From Tetranychus cinnabarinus (Eukaryota; Arthropoda; Arachnida; Trombidiformes; Tetranychidae), in the NCBI GenBank assembly GCA_022266195.1, contig WHVY01000003.1:8308001-8372000 (forward strand): 64,000 nt of DNA. Direction: 5' to 3'. Below, in pieces: positions 1 to 12,513 of the stretch; within the stretch, counting starts at the first letter, position 1; every line of letters starts with the position of its first letter. Below the pieces are notes generated by a model that saw only the letters and a list, made by a program, of their open reading frames with translations, did no database searches and had not been told where the DNA came from. Position numbers and translations under genes: made by a program.

Positions 1-1355
1 CGGTTTAACATGAACAAAAATGTATCATGGTGATCAGTTATTGATTTGCATTGAAGCTTTGTTTCTCGTTCAACTTTTGTGTAACAAGACCATGTGATTA
101 TGTGTTGACGATACTCTACCTTTTGTTATGATAAAATGTTTTTAGCAAAGTAAATTGTTCAATCTACTTAAAGGGAAGAGGCAAGGAAAAAAAGGTGAAA
201 CAATAAAGTTGAGTAAACAAGATTGAAGAAAAAAAAGAGCACAGCGAATATAATGATGAATATCATGATGGATATCCTGATTATCTCTTGATTATTTTAC
301 CTTGCAAGTGTTTATCAAAGTCATTATCATTCAAATTTAATCTCATTTGCCTTTGAAAATTCAAAGAAAAAAAGACTCAAAAAACTCGACAAAAGTAGCG
401 ACTTGCCAAGTAAAGGTTGACCTGCTAAGCTTGAGGCTCTAGCATCAAAAGTTGCCCTTGCTTGGCCAAGTTACGAGACTCTTTTTTTGCTTTCCTGTGT
501 TGGTAAAGTTTTCATCGGTTGAGTCGAGTTTTTTTTGCGTTTTTCCCTTATTCTAGCCATTTACTGATTGCAATGTTGATTAATTCAACATTGATTATCA
601 GTCATGATTGTTGAACATCTAAGTTGGTTAATTAATTTGATTCTCTTGTGAGCAGTTTTTCGTTGAGCAAAAATGGAAGAAGCGAGAAAGGAAGAGGGAA
701 AAAAAGAGATGAAAATGAAAATTAATAACACTTGAGATGAAAAGATAATTGAATAATTATAATGTAATATAATGCGTAAGGCGAAAGGCGAAAAGTCTTG
801 ATGTAAAGTTGAAACCTCATTTCATGATAAAAGACGGTGATGGTAAAATAAAGATTGATTGGAAGTAAATGGGTTCATCAAAAGTTCAGGTAAAAGAGAT
901 AACACAATTTAAAGAGGCAAACCATTGACTATTCAATATTTGATATCGCTCGAGTATTGAAAAGTATTTTGACTTGGAAAGGATATAAATTTTCTGGACT
1001 GATAAAGGGAAAAGGTGATGATAAGATTTACCAGGGAATGAAACTGATGATGGAAAAAAATGAACAGATTGATAAACAGTTTTTGTTTTTCAACATTATT
1101 TCAAGTTTTACTTGAAACAGCAAAACTCTTCAAGGTTTTGCCATTAGCTTTGTAGCTTTAGCTACTATCCTTGGGGTCAAGTTGTATAACTATTTTGCTG
1201 TAAGTCAGCTTAGCCAGTGAGAAATGAAGTGACATTTTTCAAGCTGAAAAATTGACAGGTTCAAGTTATGAAAGGATTATGTTTGCACTTGGACAATAGG
1301 ATGTGTTTAAATCGGATGAAAATTGGAAAAGCAGAGTAAAATTAACAAACCTTAC
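1..1355. other. Non-coding, intron of the GPCR gene
   Basis: This stretch lies 3' of receptor exon 2 on the minus strand and should be the next intron of that gene. I see AT-rich low-complexity sequence and no frame with recognisable protein similarity. The exons coding for transmembrane segments 4 to 7 are not here and must lie beyond the left edge. Confidence 0.6.
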
Positions 1356-4300
1356 AGAAAGGTATCTCCAAACAGCCAGTAAAACTGTTAACCAGGTTGA
1401 TATTGAATGGACTACTAAGGTGAAATGAGCATGGAAAAGGGTGAAAACTGTCCAACCATAAGTAAACATTTCACCATCTCCTTGATGCACTTGAATATTA
1501 TTGTGAATTGCGAAGGGAATATAATCCATCATGACCAGCATATCAGCTACAGCTAATCCTGTTAAAATATTATTTGTTGCTGATAACAGTTCTTTTCTGT
1601 CCAGTTGAACATGTTCATGATGATGATGATGTGGATGATGATGTAGAAGAAGATGAAAAGGTTGTAGGAGGAATAGAAAAAGATGGAAGAAGAAAAGAGG
1701 TTGAATAATGAAGCGAAAGAAGCTTTTGAAACGCTAATTTGATTCTCATTCAAATTCTTGTTCACCAGAGTTTCTTTCAATTTTGTAAAATTTTCATTTT
1801 CCAATTTTGCTTGAAAAAATAATATCTGTTTTCGCGAATCTAGAGCAAGAATAACAGTTCATTATTGATGAACATTTTACATATTATTATAACATACTTC
1901 AATAAGTTCTGTAACTTTTTTACCAATAATTTTGCTTCGATTTTAAATTGGCTCAACTTGATCAATTATCCCATTAATTTCAGAGAGACATGAGTTTCAT
2001 TGAAATACTCGTAGATCATTATCAACTATTTAAAATCAATTGGCCAACCATACTTATTGAATTAAGAAACAGTGAAGTGGTTCGAAATCGAAATTCTTAG
2101 CATCTGATGTACATATCTTTCGAAAGTCTTTATTAGTCTGAATCGAAATTTTCGAGCTTTGATTTTGAGACGAAAGGAGGGATTCTGATGAAACGAGTCT
2201 CTTCGAAATCCTTTAGATTTAGGAGCTTATTGCTCCTTTCTCCAATTTCTGAATTGTTACTGAAGCATCACATTTAAAAGGGCCAAAAAGTGACTTCTGA
2301 AACTATAAATTCGAACCTTTGCTGTGATAATGTAAAAAACTTAAGCCACTTTATTACACTGTAAAATTGGTTGATCCTGATGAACATTTCATTTTACAAA
2401 TTATGAAAGATGAGGTTAGATCCATTTAATCAAATTGATTCACAAAGTCACTTAGCTTAAACAACTTAATGCTGAATTAAATGAGCGTCATTGGATTATT
2501 TTGCATTATCATAGTGTTGACTGATAATGCTAAAAATAGTAAAATTGATCAACAATAATGACTAAAAGTTGACCCTATTTGAGCCTTTTTGGCAACCAAG
2601 TTAGTCAAAAGCTTTCCCATGAATCAACGATCCAATTGAAGGTTGACTAACTAGCCAAAAGTTTGATAAGCAATATCGGATTATTTTGCATCATTTGGAG
2701 GCAGAAATTGTTGCGACTTAAAACAACTGCCATATTGATTGTAAAGGTGACTACAAGGTTTTACTTTGATGATTAAAGTTGATTTGATCCTAATAAACAG
2801 TTTCATAGCTGTTTAAACAACATTTAACCAAGACATTTATTATCCTCCAACTACAAGCCAAAAGAGTGAAGCAAAGCTCGTCAATAGTTGATTGAAAAGG
2901 TTGCTTAACAAGCCATAAAATTTAATACATCAACCAGTAAAAAAAGCTAGATACTTGACCCGATGATTGATGAATTGGTTAAATGAAATCCATTGATTTA
3001 TCGTCATGAATTTTCATTTAAAGTGAATAATGTTTCATTTGTGTTAACCTTTATAAATCTTGAAATGATACATTAAATTGAATACATTTAAACTCTACTC
3101 TTTTACCAACTTGCAAAACCTAATCATGTTAAACTGATAAACAGGGAAGGTTAAGTAAAAAAAGGAGAAGAAGAAAAGAGTTTAATAATAACCTCATGAG
3201 GAATGGAAAAATATTGAATAATTGAATGAAAATGAATAGAGAGAAAAAAAGTTTTCCTTTTTCTTTTCGTAAAAAGCAATCTAAAATCAACATTTAATTG
3301 AACATTGAATCATTAATTTTCATTGCAATCGACTGTCAAAGTGAAAAAATCGATCGAAAATGAATCGGAAATTGTGTTTTTCCATGAAATGGCAAAATGT
3401 CATTTCAAGAATTGAGTGAAAAATTTAAAGCTTAAAGTAAACTCATTAATGAAACAATCTAGTTTAATTGTTAACCTTTAAAGCAATTTTCCAGTTTACA
3501 TGAAATCATTAAAATGCCAAGTTAATTGTTTTTCTTCCTGTTCAAGTAATCATTGAGTTGCCATAATTATTAATATTAATACGTAAAGTCATTTGAATAG
3601 CCAAATGTCAAACTAGATTTAAATATAAGTATTCAAGTTAATTAGCCTTTCAACATTTTCCTTTTCATTTCCTATTCCAATATCTTGATCTCATTTGTTC
3701 CTGTATTTATATGATTCAATTAATGATCAAAGTGTTTCTGCTCAACATTTGTTGGTCCATTTGACAGCCATTTTTCCTCTCATACAACCATTCAATCTCA
3801 CCAGAACAAAAAAATGATAATGAAAAGGCAAATGGAATGAAAAAAAGTGATATTTTTCTCTAATATTATCATGCTTTTATCAATGTCACCAGCACTTGTT
3901 AAAATATCTCGAGAAGGAAAAACAAAAATCATAATGAATGTTCATGTAAAAGTATACCTCAGTTAATGGACACGATTGCAAGTTAATTTAACAATCAATT
4001 AACTGCTCGATTCGTCGAAAAATGGAAACTCATTTTTTCTCTCTTGTTGAGTGTTGTCTGGTTCTTGAAGTTTATCGATTTTTTCAGTCCAAACTTTTGA
4101 ATCTCATTTGTTGCTCTTTTCGCTAAAGTGAAAAGGTGCAAACAGGCAAAAGCTGAAGATGAAAAAGGATGAATTTTAAGGTAAAAAATGGTGAAGTTGC
4201 AAAAATGCAAAAAAAAGGTAAAATTGAATGAAATTTTTTTCTTCTTTTCTTGGTGAAATTTTGTATAAAATTTGAGCAAATTAACAGGAGAAAAAATTCA

Positions 4301-7300
4301 ATTCTTGAATTGATGAATGAAATAAATATTCATAAACCATTTCAATGGTTGATGGTGAAAGCTAATGTTTAAATGTGATTTATTCAACTTCGAGTTGGTT
4401 GAGCTGAAAATTGTAAAATAATGTTTAAAGTTATTTACAGGGAAAAGTGATAATTAACATCTTTCGCCGAGAGGTGCACTTGAATACAATGAAACAAGTT
4501 TAACTTTGACCACATTATCATGTCCAGTTTAACCTCCCAGTTCAGGGAATTGGCCAAATTTTCTCTTCTTTTTTCCTCTTATTCAGTCTTTTTTGTTCCT
4601 TCTTTTGTTTTCTCTCTCCTTTGCCTGACTGCAGCTTGTTTATTTAATGAGCAAGATAATGAAAGTTGGCCTAAAAAAAGAGTCGAGATAACGAGTAAAA
4701 AGGACGACAAAATGTTTACTTTCACAGGGAATAAGAATACTTTTCAACATTTCATGCAACAGAATGAAAATTGGCACATTATTTGCAAATTGTTGGAATC
4801 AAATTAACAGGAAAAGAAGAAAAGTTTCATTGTTTCGCTTTTGTTTTGGCACAGTTTTCAGTTGATGTTCAATTGAAAAGGCAAATGTAAAGAGTGTGAA
4901 GCAAAAATTGGATAAATGTTGATGTGAATGAACAAAGAGGCAAAAACGAAGAGACGCAAAAAAATGAATAAGATTATTCATGGTAATCATGATTATTATT
5001 ATTCTTTGGTGCAAATTATGAACAGGAGAAGGAAAAGTTTGAATAATTTTTCTCTTTTTTCTCTCTTCTCCAAATTATCAAAATTCAATAAGACTTTGTA
5101 TCGAAAAATGTTTCGTTATAATTTGAAAAATGCTTTCACTTTTTGTTCAACTTTGATTTTTTCTTTTCTTTCTTCTCCTTTCCTTGCATGTAATTTTCAT
5201 GGTAATGATTCAATTCCATACAATTTGATCTCTTGCACCACTTTTAATGACAATAATTAGGTAAAAATCAATCTTCATTTAGAGTAATTTGACAAAGTCC
5301 AAGACTTGCAATGTGTCAATTGGTTAACCAATTTACATTTTCATACCTTCAAGATATTGAATTACTCGATGTTCAAATTTTCATTTCCAATTATCTTCCT
5401 TCATGGTGATTATGAGAATGGGTTTCACTTTGATTAGACTTGGATAAGGTTAATGAATTCAATTTGGTGTAAAATGAGATTCTCTGATTTTTTCATTCTT
5501 CATTCAACCTGTTGCTTGAAGATGATTCCATGTTTCGAGTCGCGAGGAAGCACAAAAGATTTGACAAAAAAAGAAGCTCTAAGTTTACAAAAAAGTCGAA
5601 AAACTTTTTGCTTCATTAACTTTACATTTTCAATGTTATTGAATTTGTACAAAACTCGAGTTTGGAACAATTTCGATTAAAGATTTCAATCGAAAACAAC
5701 ATTCACAACAATCTTTATCCAAGGCTATTCGATATTTGATCTTTTGTTGGACATTTTGCTGGAAAATGTTCGACTTTTTCTTTAAGGAATTAAAATTCTA
5801 TTTCAATGTTGAGATTTTCCAAACTCGAATCAAATTGAAAATGTAAAAGAAGAAATTCGGACCCATGAAAAAAGTTTGAATAAAAAGTTGTTCAACTTGG
5901 AAAACCTGTTGATGATAAATATTTACATTTGAACAATTGCATTTCATTGAAACTTGATATTGCAAGATGTTTCAATATCGATGTTAATGTTCGTGAAAAC
6001 TCGAGAGATTAAAGTCAATTTTGTGTCGACTTGAAAACCTATTAATCTAGAGAAGCGAGTACAAAGTTATTGATTAATCTGATAATCTTGAGAGTTTCAG
6101 TTTTTCCAGAGAAAAGTTGGACGAAAATGAAAACATTAGAAATGAGCAATTCCAGGGAAAATGTAAAATGAACTTTAAATAGCAAACAAATGGTAAAATG
6201 ACATTAATATAAATTATCATGTAAAGCATTTCATTTGAATAACAGGGAAAACTGCGGTTTACTGAACATGATGTTTAATTTGCTGTTTGATGAGTAACTC
6301 TCAACAATTGCTTGTAATCAACTTAAAGTTGAAACTCGCTGCTTTCAACGAAAATTGATTTTTTCGTTTCTTCTTTTTTTGTCTCTTGCGCCTTTTCGTC
6401 CATTATTTTTTACTCCATTATTTATTAATGCAACAACATTAAGTAAACATTATCATGTTTGCCCTGATGTGGACACAATGAAAAATGCTTAATAAGATTC
6501 AACAATAATATTAAAACTGTCATGTAATATTTACTCTGCTTATAATTTAGACGAAACGAGGTGAACAAGAACTAAGATTCAGATACAATATCATCCAAAC
6601 ATGAGGAAAGTGGGTAAATGCAATGGAAATACACATCTTTACGAGATTCAATGTATTCATAAAGTATTAATAAATAGCCAAAAAAGGGGTTTGAGCACAT
6701 TAATGGCAGGCAAACAGACAAGATGGACTTAAGTTGACGTTTTGTTTTCTCATCATCTTTAGTTTTATTAAAAGATGGGTTAACAGGGTGAACAGACTAA
6801 ATTAAATTATAAGTGATTGTTGCAATTTCATCTTTAGTTCAAACATAAATGAGAAAATATTGTTTCAACTTGACATTCCATTGGACACTTCAAAGTATCA
6901 CAATTTAAACGCACGAATCTTTCCAGACTCTTGTAAACTCACAATTTACAGTCAAAATTCAACACTCAGCCTTTCCGAATGTCAAGTTTCTTTGAACAAT
7001 TGTCTCGACTCGCAGTCTCAAGATTTCTAAATATGATTATGAAACATTCAAAGCCGAACGTACCAGGAACTCATTGCGGTTTTTATAAATCATTGGTTCT
7101 CGGCGTTTCGTGGGTTCGTCCGTCAGTCAAAGTAAACACATTCAGTAGGGTTGACAGTATGGCAAAGACCTAGATGTTTGCGATTTTCAAGAAACTAGAG
7201 CTACTAAGAACTGTCAGATTGAAGTTTAGCAATTAGTAAGAAATCTATGCACGGATGTTACAGGAAATGGAACTTTATGCCTAAAGATCAATTTGTAAAG

Positions 7301-9395
7301 CCATACAAGGAGAAAGACTAATTGATGAGCTTTTAATATTGACTTGGAAATGAAAAATCGACTTGATCAATGACAGTTTCTTATAAGAAATAGTGTAAAT
7401 TAATTTGATGAGAGTTGTTGGTCCATTCAAAATAGCAAACTCAAATTCGTTTGTTCACAAATCCATTCTAAAAATGTTCACCAAGTTAAGCCATTCGATT
7501 CTCATTAATAAGCAATATCATAACTATCTCGACTAATTTCTAGACACGTTACAAGTCCATTCGAAAATCAAATGTGCATTAATAAAGGTTTATTCCACTA
7601 GTTTGAACATTCTATTTTTTACCCTTAATGTCAACTAACCAAGCTTGAACCTGAAGTGGTCTGCATAAATTGATGAAATCTGTTTAATTTGCTTCTATCG
7701 ATGAGAATGGATACAATAACCTGAGTGAGGGATGAGGGAAACCTGAATGTTTATTTGGACTTGAATGAGTAAATGTGCAAAGTAAACTAAAAACAAGATT
7801 GATGGATCAACTTGCAGTAGACCTTTTCTTGATTCTGTTTTTATTGTCATTGATCTGCCTACGTACAATTATGGAATGAAATACGATTGTAAATTATTTC
7901 AAATCACTTGTGTGGTCAATTTCCGGAGATAAGTTTAACATTTACTGAGTTACATCTCGAGCAATCAAATTTACTGACATACTAAAGTCCTAATAGCCTG
8001 AGATCGGTAAACAATACAACAAAATAAACAGAAAATTAGATTTATTACTCAGTTTTAGCATCATTATACCCCTTTTTTATAGGAGAGCCATTGTTTTTTG
8101 AAAAGTGTATTGCATTAATACCAATTAGTGCATTAATACAGTTTAAAACTGGTATAAGTTTGTTAGATCACTGCATTGGAGACATTCATTGATAAGATTC
8201 TCGGCCCCAAGGGGCCTCGCTTCTTATCCATGAATATCTCCAATGCAGTGATCTAACCTATACTTAGACGATTAGTCTTGACGAGAAATACTCAACCTAT
8301 TGAGCTTGCTAAACCTGCATGATATACAAAATGTATAAATTTCAATTTCGACTCAACTGATTGAATCAAGCTTCACTCAAACTGTCCAAAATTTGTGTCT
8401 TATTCTGTTTTTGCAATACCTTTCAAGAGATGTTCTTGTTCAACTTTTATTTCACAAAAATTGCTGTCGGCTTGTTGCTTAATGGTTTCAAAATCATATT
8501 TCAATTATGTTTCCAGGGCATTCGAAGAAGATGCAAAGCAGAATTGTGAATGTCATCATGAGGCATTTCAATGAACGATCATGTAACTTGACAGTCAAAG
8601 ACAGCAGAAGAATGATTTTGACTGAAGAGCAAAATTCCAGTTGAAATTGGAGAAGCAATTCTCTATTTATGAAGCAAAGTGAAATTTGATTTTTATCATT
8701 GAATGAATTAACGATGCAATTAAAAATATGCATTTGGTTACACAATTAAGGTTGAGAAACAAAAATCGTTTGACGAAAGCAATTGAATATGAAAGTTCGA
8801 CGTAAAACTACAATAAAAGTTGAAGAAAAGCATTTTTATGAGAAAGACAGATCGAATCGTTGACTTTGAATAGTTCAAAGACTTTTCAACTTCTTTTGTG
8901 CAAAATCCAAGTTCGAGCTTCATTAAGTTTTCAAGGTTCATCAACTATTGATAAACTCACTTTGACCAGAATCGCCATCAAAATACATTTCGATTATCAT
9001 TTACTTCGATTAAGTTTGCAATAATATTTCAAAAGCCGCAAGTTTAACCATAAATAAGAAACTCAACATTCACTTAAAACTTGCGAACACAAAAGGATGA
9101 AGAAAATGCAAATTTAGCGTTTCGATTAGAAGTTAAATTCTTAAAGCATTTACCTTGTCAGAACAATAATGTTGAGTATATTAGTGACTGTTCCAAAGAA
9201 ACAGATGCACAAACTAAGGTATCCATGGATGGGACTGTATTGATCTCTAAAGGAATACAACTTTTGTCCAATTGAAACTAACAGAGCATTTGATGAGGAA
9301 GGTGAAGATGAAGATGGATTATCGGATGGAAGTGTTGATCCATTGAAATTATCATAACTCGAATGGTTAAACATTTCCTCCATTGAATCTTCCAT
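1356..9395 (-). CDS. Myosuppressin/FMRFamide-like peptide receptor (GPCR), first two coding exons
   Basis: This is a rhodopsin-class G-protein-coupled receptor for a neuropeptide, acting in the plasma membrane. Exon 1 (9395 to 9154) starts at an ATG, gives a Ser/Asn-rich extracellular N-terminus with NHSS and NGST glycosylation sites, and then TM1 (GYLSLCICFFGTVTNILNII). It ends in AG|gtaaat. Exon 2 (1596 to 1356) follows acag, restores the split Arg codon, and encodes TM2 (ILTGLAVADMLVMMDYIPF) and TM3, ending at LAVWRYLS|gtaagg. The joined frame is open for 161 codons. The pattern GYLSL..C.FGT..N.LNIIVLTRKE, and WRY in place of the usual DRY, are what I know from arthropod myosuppressin receptors and nematode DMSR receptors. 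TM4-7 are outside the window. The ligand assignment is inference; membership of the peptide GPCR family is firm. Confidence 0.88.
1597..9153. other. 7.6 kb intron 1 of the receptor gene
   Basis: A long AT-rich intron. Open frames in it, for example at 4520-4807 and 4928-5260, are T-rich or Lys/Asn-rich and look like chance. The one striking item is the hairpin at 8162-8257. A GAT/GATGAT run sits near 1617-1645, just upstream of exon 2. Confidence 0.75.
8162..8257. repeat. 96-nt near-perfect hairpin, possible small-RNA precursor
   Basis: The two halves are reverse complements around a centre at 8209/8210, where GGCCCC-AA-GGGGCC forms the tip. The arms run from GTTAGATCACTGCATTGGAGA on the left to its complement ending in CTAAC on the right, with only a handful of mismatches (around 8182, 8189 and 8197-8201). 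It is more GC-rich than its surroundings. It lies inside receptor intron 1. It could be a pri-miRNA or hairpin-siRNA locus, or a small relict foldback element; the sequence does not decide between these. Confidence 0.85.
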
Positions 9396-12300
9396 TCTGT
9401 TTCAATCACAATGGTACCAAACAAATGGATTTACACATGGAAAACATGGAGAACTAATCAAGTGTATCTATTGAGAGTAAAGATGAAACAATTTACTCCG
9501 GTTAAAGGATAAAAGAAATGAAACATTTTCTTTTCCTTCACATGAAACAATTGTACCAAGACACAGACACGCAATATTCATCACAATTAACAGTTGACAT
9601 CACAAGTGTAAACCATTATCGATGCAAATTGAAGAGTCGATCACAAATTAAAGGTCTTTTTTCGATGCTTTTCTCAACTTTCCTTCATCATCAACATTCT
9701 TGTTCAACAGTAAAATTGGATAACATTAATGGACATTAAACGATAATTTAGTCAAACTTTTTTTTCTTCTTCACTTTTATCAACTGGATTCTCTCATGAA
9801 ATCATCTTTTCACGCTCTTTACCATCATCATCACCACTATTATCACATTCAACATCAGATTATTCAATATCATTATTAGACTTCTCCTTGTTAACATTAT
9901 TATCTATTACTTTAATTTTCTTTCCTTTTTCACTTTTCTTTTCGTTACTTTTCCCTTTCTTGTCCATTAGATGTTAAAAGCATTCAATGTTCAACTGATA
10001 ATTCATACAGAAGAGCAAACTTTACAGGTTGATACACAAGTAGATACAAGAGCAACACACGATTCAAAGAAAAAACTGAGTTGATGTAAACTTGTGCAAC
10101 TAAATAACAGCAAACTCGAGATAATCGCACATGAAATTTACTCCCAGTTGTTAGTGCCATCTTTTGGTGGAACCTCTTATTGATCAAAATTTCTACGAAC
10201 GAAAAGTAATTTGGAAATGACTTTTCGTTGGAAGTGATTTTATGGCATCTGATGAGTTGCCTTCCTTGGGCTTCTGAATAAGTTATTTTCAATTGCTGAT
10301 AGTTTTTAAATATGTTGATCTGACATTTTAAAACTAAAGCTATTCGGTTAAGAAAGTATAATAAATTTTGTGATTTTTATTTCGATTTTTAAAGTTTACT
10401 TTTATTGCTGAATGAAATGATGATAAATAATAGTTGACTGGATCCAGACTTAAGCATTATTGAAACATTAAAAGGTCTTGGACTAAAATTTGGCCCTTGC
10501 AGATCATTCATTTCATTTCAATGTAAAAGCAATTTTAAGCAAAAGCTCAAGTGCTGCGAAAGAATCGATTCTCGTCAATTTGAAAATAAACTTCATTTTA
10601 TAGAAAGCAACATCAAAAATCCATGTTTGACCACAATTGCACTCTAGGATAAAACGATTTTTAGTAGCATTTCACAAACGCAACAAGAAATACTGAAATT
10701 TAGTAAGGCATGGCCTTTATGGTGAGCTGTAGCTCTTAAGTAGACATGTTGACTTGGTACTTTTATCAAAAAGCATGGAAAACTCATAGTCGATAATATT
10801 TGAACCATTTTGAGGTGATCAGGATTACTTTGACCGTTACCGACCATTACCAGTTGGTGACCATGTGAAGTTAAATGACCTAATCTCTATAAAATGTCTT
10901 TTATCGAGAATTAAATTGTCCAGCAAAGCATAACCATCTGACTAGTAACAGGTCACCAATTTGAGATTTTTGTTGTAAATTTGATTGAAACACGAGAAAA
11001 AATGTAATCAAAAATTATATTCCGAGAGAAAAGAGGAAAAATCGAACATTGCTTTACCTTAGAAATATCGATAGGACAAAGTTTCAACGATAAATTAACA
11101 TTACTCAATAGTTTTCCCCAAATAATGATTACAAATTGCAAAATTCAATACAACAGTTTTCAATGTTAGTTAACCTGATTTGTCTGTATTTGACAACTTG
11201 CGAGTTTGAATAAACTGATGCAAAGCGATTCTAAAATTGTGTCTAATGATTGATCAACACCACAAGACCTTGAATCAGTCTGATTACCAAGTGTAACTGG
11301 ATGAAAATGAAAGTTACATCTGTTTAGCAATCAACAGCAATTGTAAAGTGAAAATTGATTAAAAAGTAGTTCAATTAATATCTTTTTAGGTGAAAGTTGG
11401 TGCAAAAAACTTCCGTAAACAAAATGTCAACAAATTGTCATCCATTTGAAAGGCAGCAAAAGGCAAAAAGGTTGATGAATAAATAAACTAAATATTGATT
11501 ATAACATAAATGATAAGCTTAATGTTGAGGATATAAACAATTAAGTGTTTAAAGGTAACATGAAAAAAACAAGTCTCATTTAGATCACGGTCTGTTTGGT
11601 TGGTGTCAAAATGAGCAAATTAAACGATTCAAACTGAAAATTAGTTTAATTTAGAGACTAATCTTAATGTCGTTTCTCAATCAATAATTTGAACAATGAA
11701 AAGACAAGTGAAAATGATGAAAAATGAAAGTAAATTTTGTCCAAAATATTCAAGATTAAAACAAAAGCAAAGGTTGAGTTGGAAAAGATTAGACAAAGTA
11801 AATAATCAAATGAACAAATCAAGGTAATTGTCGCCCTAAAAGCCTTAATTTTGGAGGTTTTAGGTTAAAGTTGACGAGAAGAGAAAGTTGAGGAAAAGGG
11901 AGAAAATTAAGGAACCCCAAAAAAATTGTTTAGGTTCCGGTTCATCTATTCATGATGAGTGAAAGTGTTTAATAATGAATAAATTTGCTGCTCTTGTAAC
12001 ACTGTTTAAGTTGGAAAACGCAAAAAGCGAACGCAATTTCGCGGTCTTTTAAAGGCGTTCCTGATCTTGTGTTTATAACCATTATCATTATTAGTATTAT
12101 TATTATTATTGTAATCAAATTGGTTAACTTTGTCAATGAGAAAAGAGGCGAAAAAAGGTTGAACATTTGAGGAAAGCAAATTTGTGTTAAACTGGTTCAA
12201 CAGTTTGTCTCTCATTATCCATTTCAATGTTTCCAATGTACAGTTTTATCCAATGTTTTAAGATCATTTGGTCCAAAATGTCGACTCGATCAATTCAATA

Positions 12301-12513
12301 ACCAGCCTTGACTTTGAAATTTAATGCCAATAGGAAGTTAACATTGAATTGGTTCATCACTTCATCTTTACCCGACTAACCAGGCAAACCAACTGTTACC
12401 ATCAAATGTTTCTTTGCCATTACACTTTTTACCAGTTAAAGTGAATTTTCATTTCATCTCAAACTTCGTTTCTCCATTTTCAGTCCTTTTTTCATTTCCA
12501 TCCGTTTTCCATC
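9396..12513. other. Intergenic, receptor 5' side to serine protease
   Basis: The receptor (minus) and the protease (plus) diverge here, so this 3.1 kb must hold both promoters and any 5' UTR exons of the receptor. I see no convincing coding exon. The minus-strand frame at 9984-10292 has no family features that I recognise. An ATT/AAT triplet run lies near 12080-12113. No clear TATA box could be fixed. Confidence 0.6.

Noticed and set aside
4520..5260. Two open frames of 95 and 110 codons in receptor intron 1
   Set aside because: Phe/Ser- and Lys/Asn-rich translations of T-rich and A-rich DNA, without motifs or splice context.
9984..10292. 102-codon minus-strand frame upstream of the receptor, considered as another GPCR exon
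   Set aside because: The second half is hydrophobic but has no conserved GPCR residues, and it lies 5' of an exon that already begins with a good start and N-terminus.
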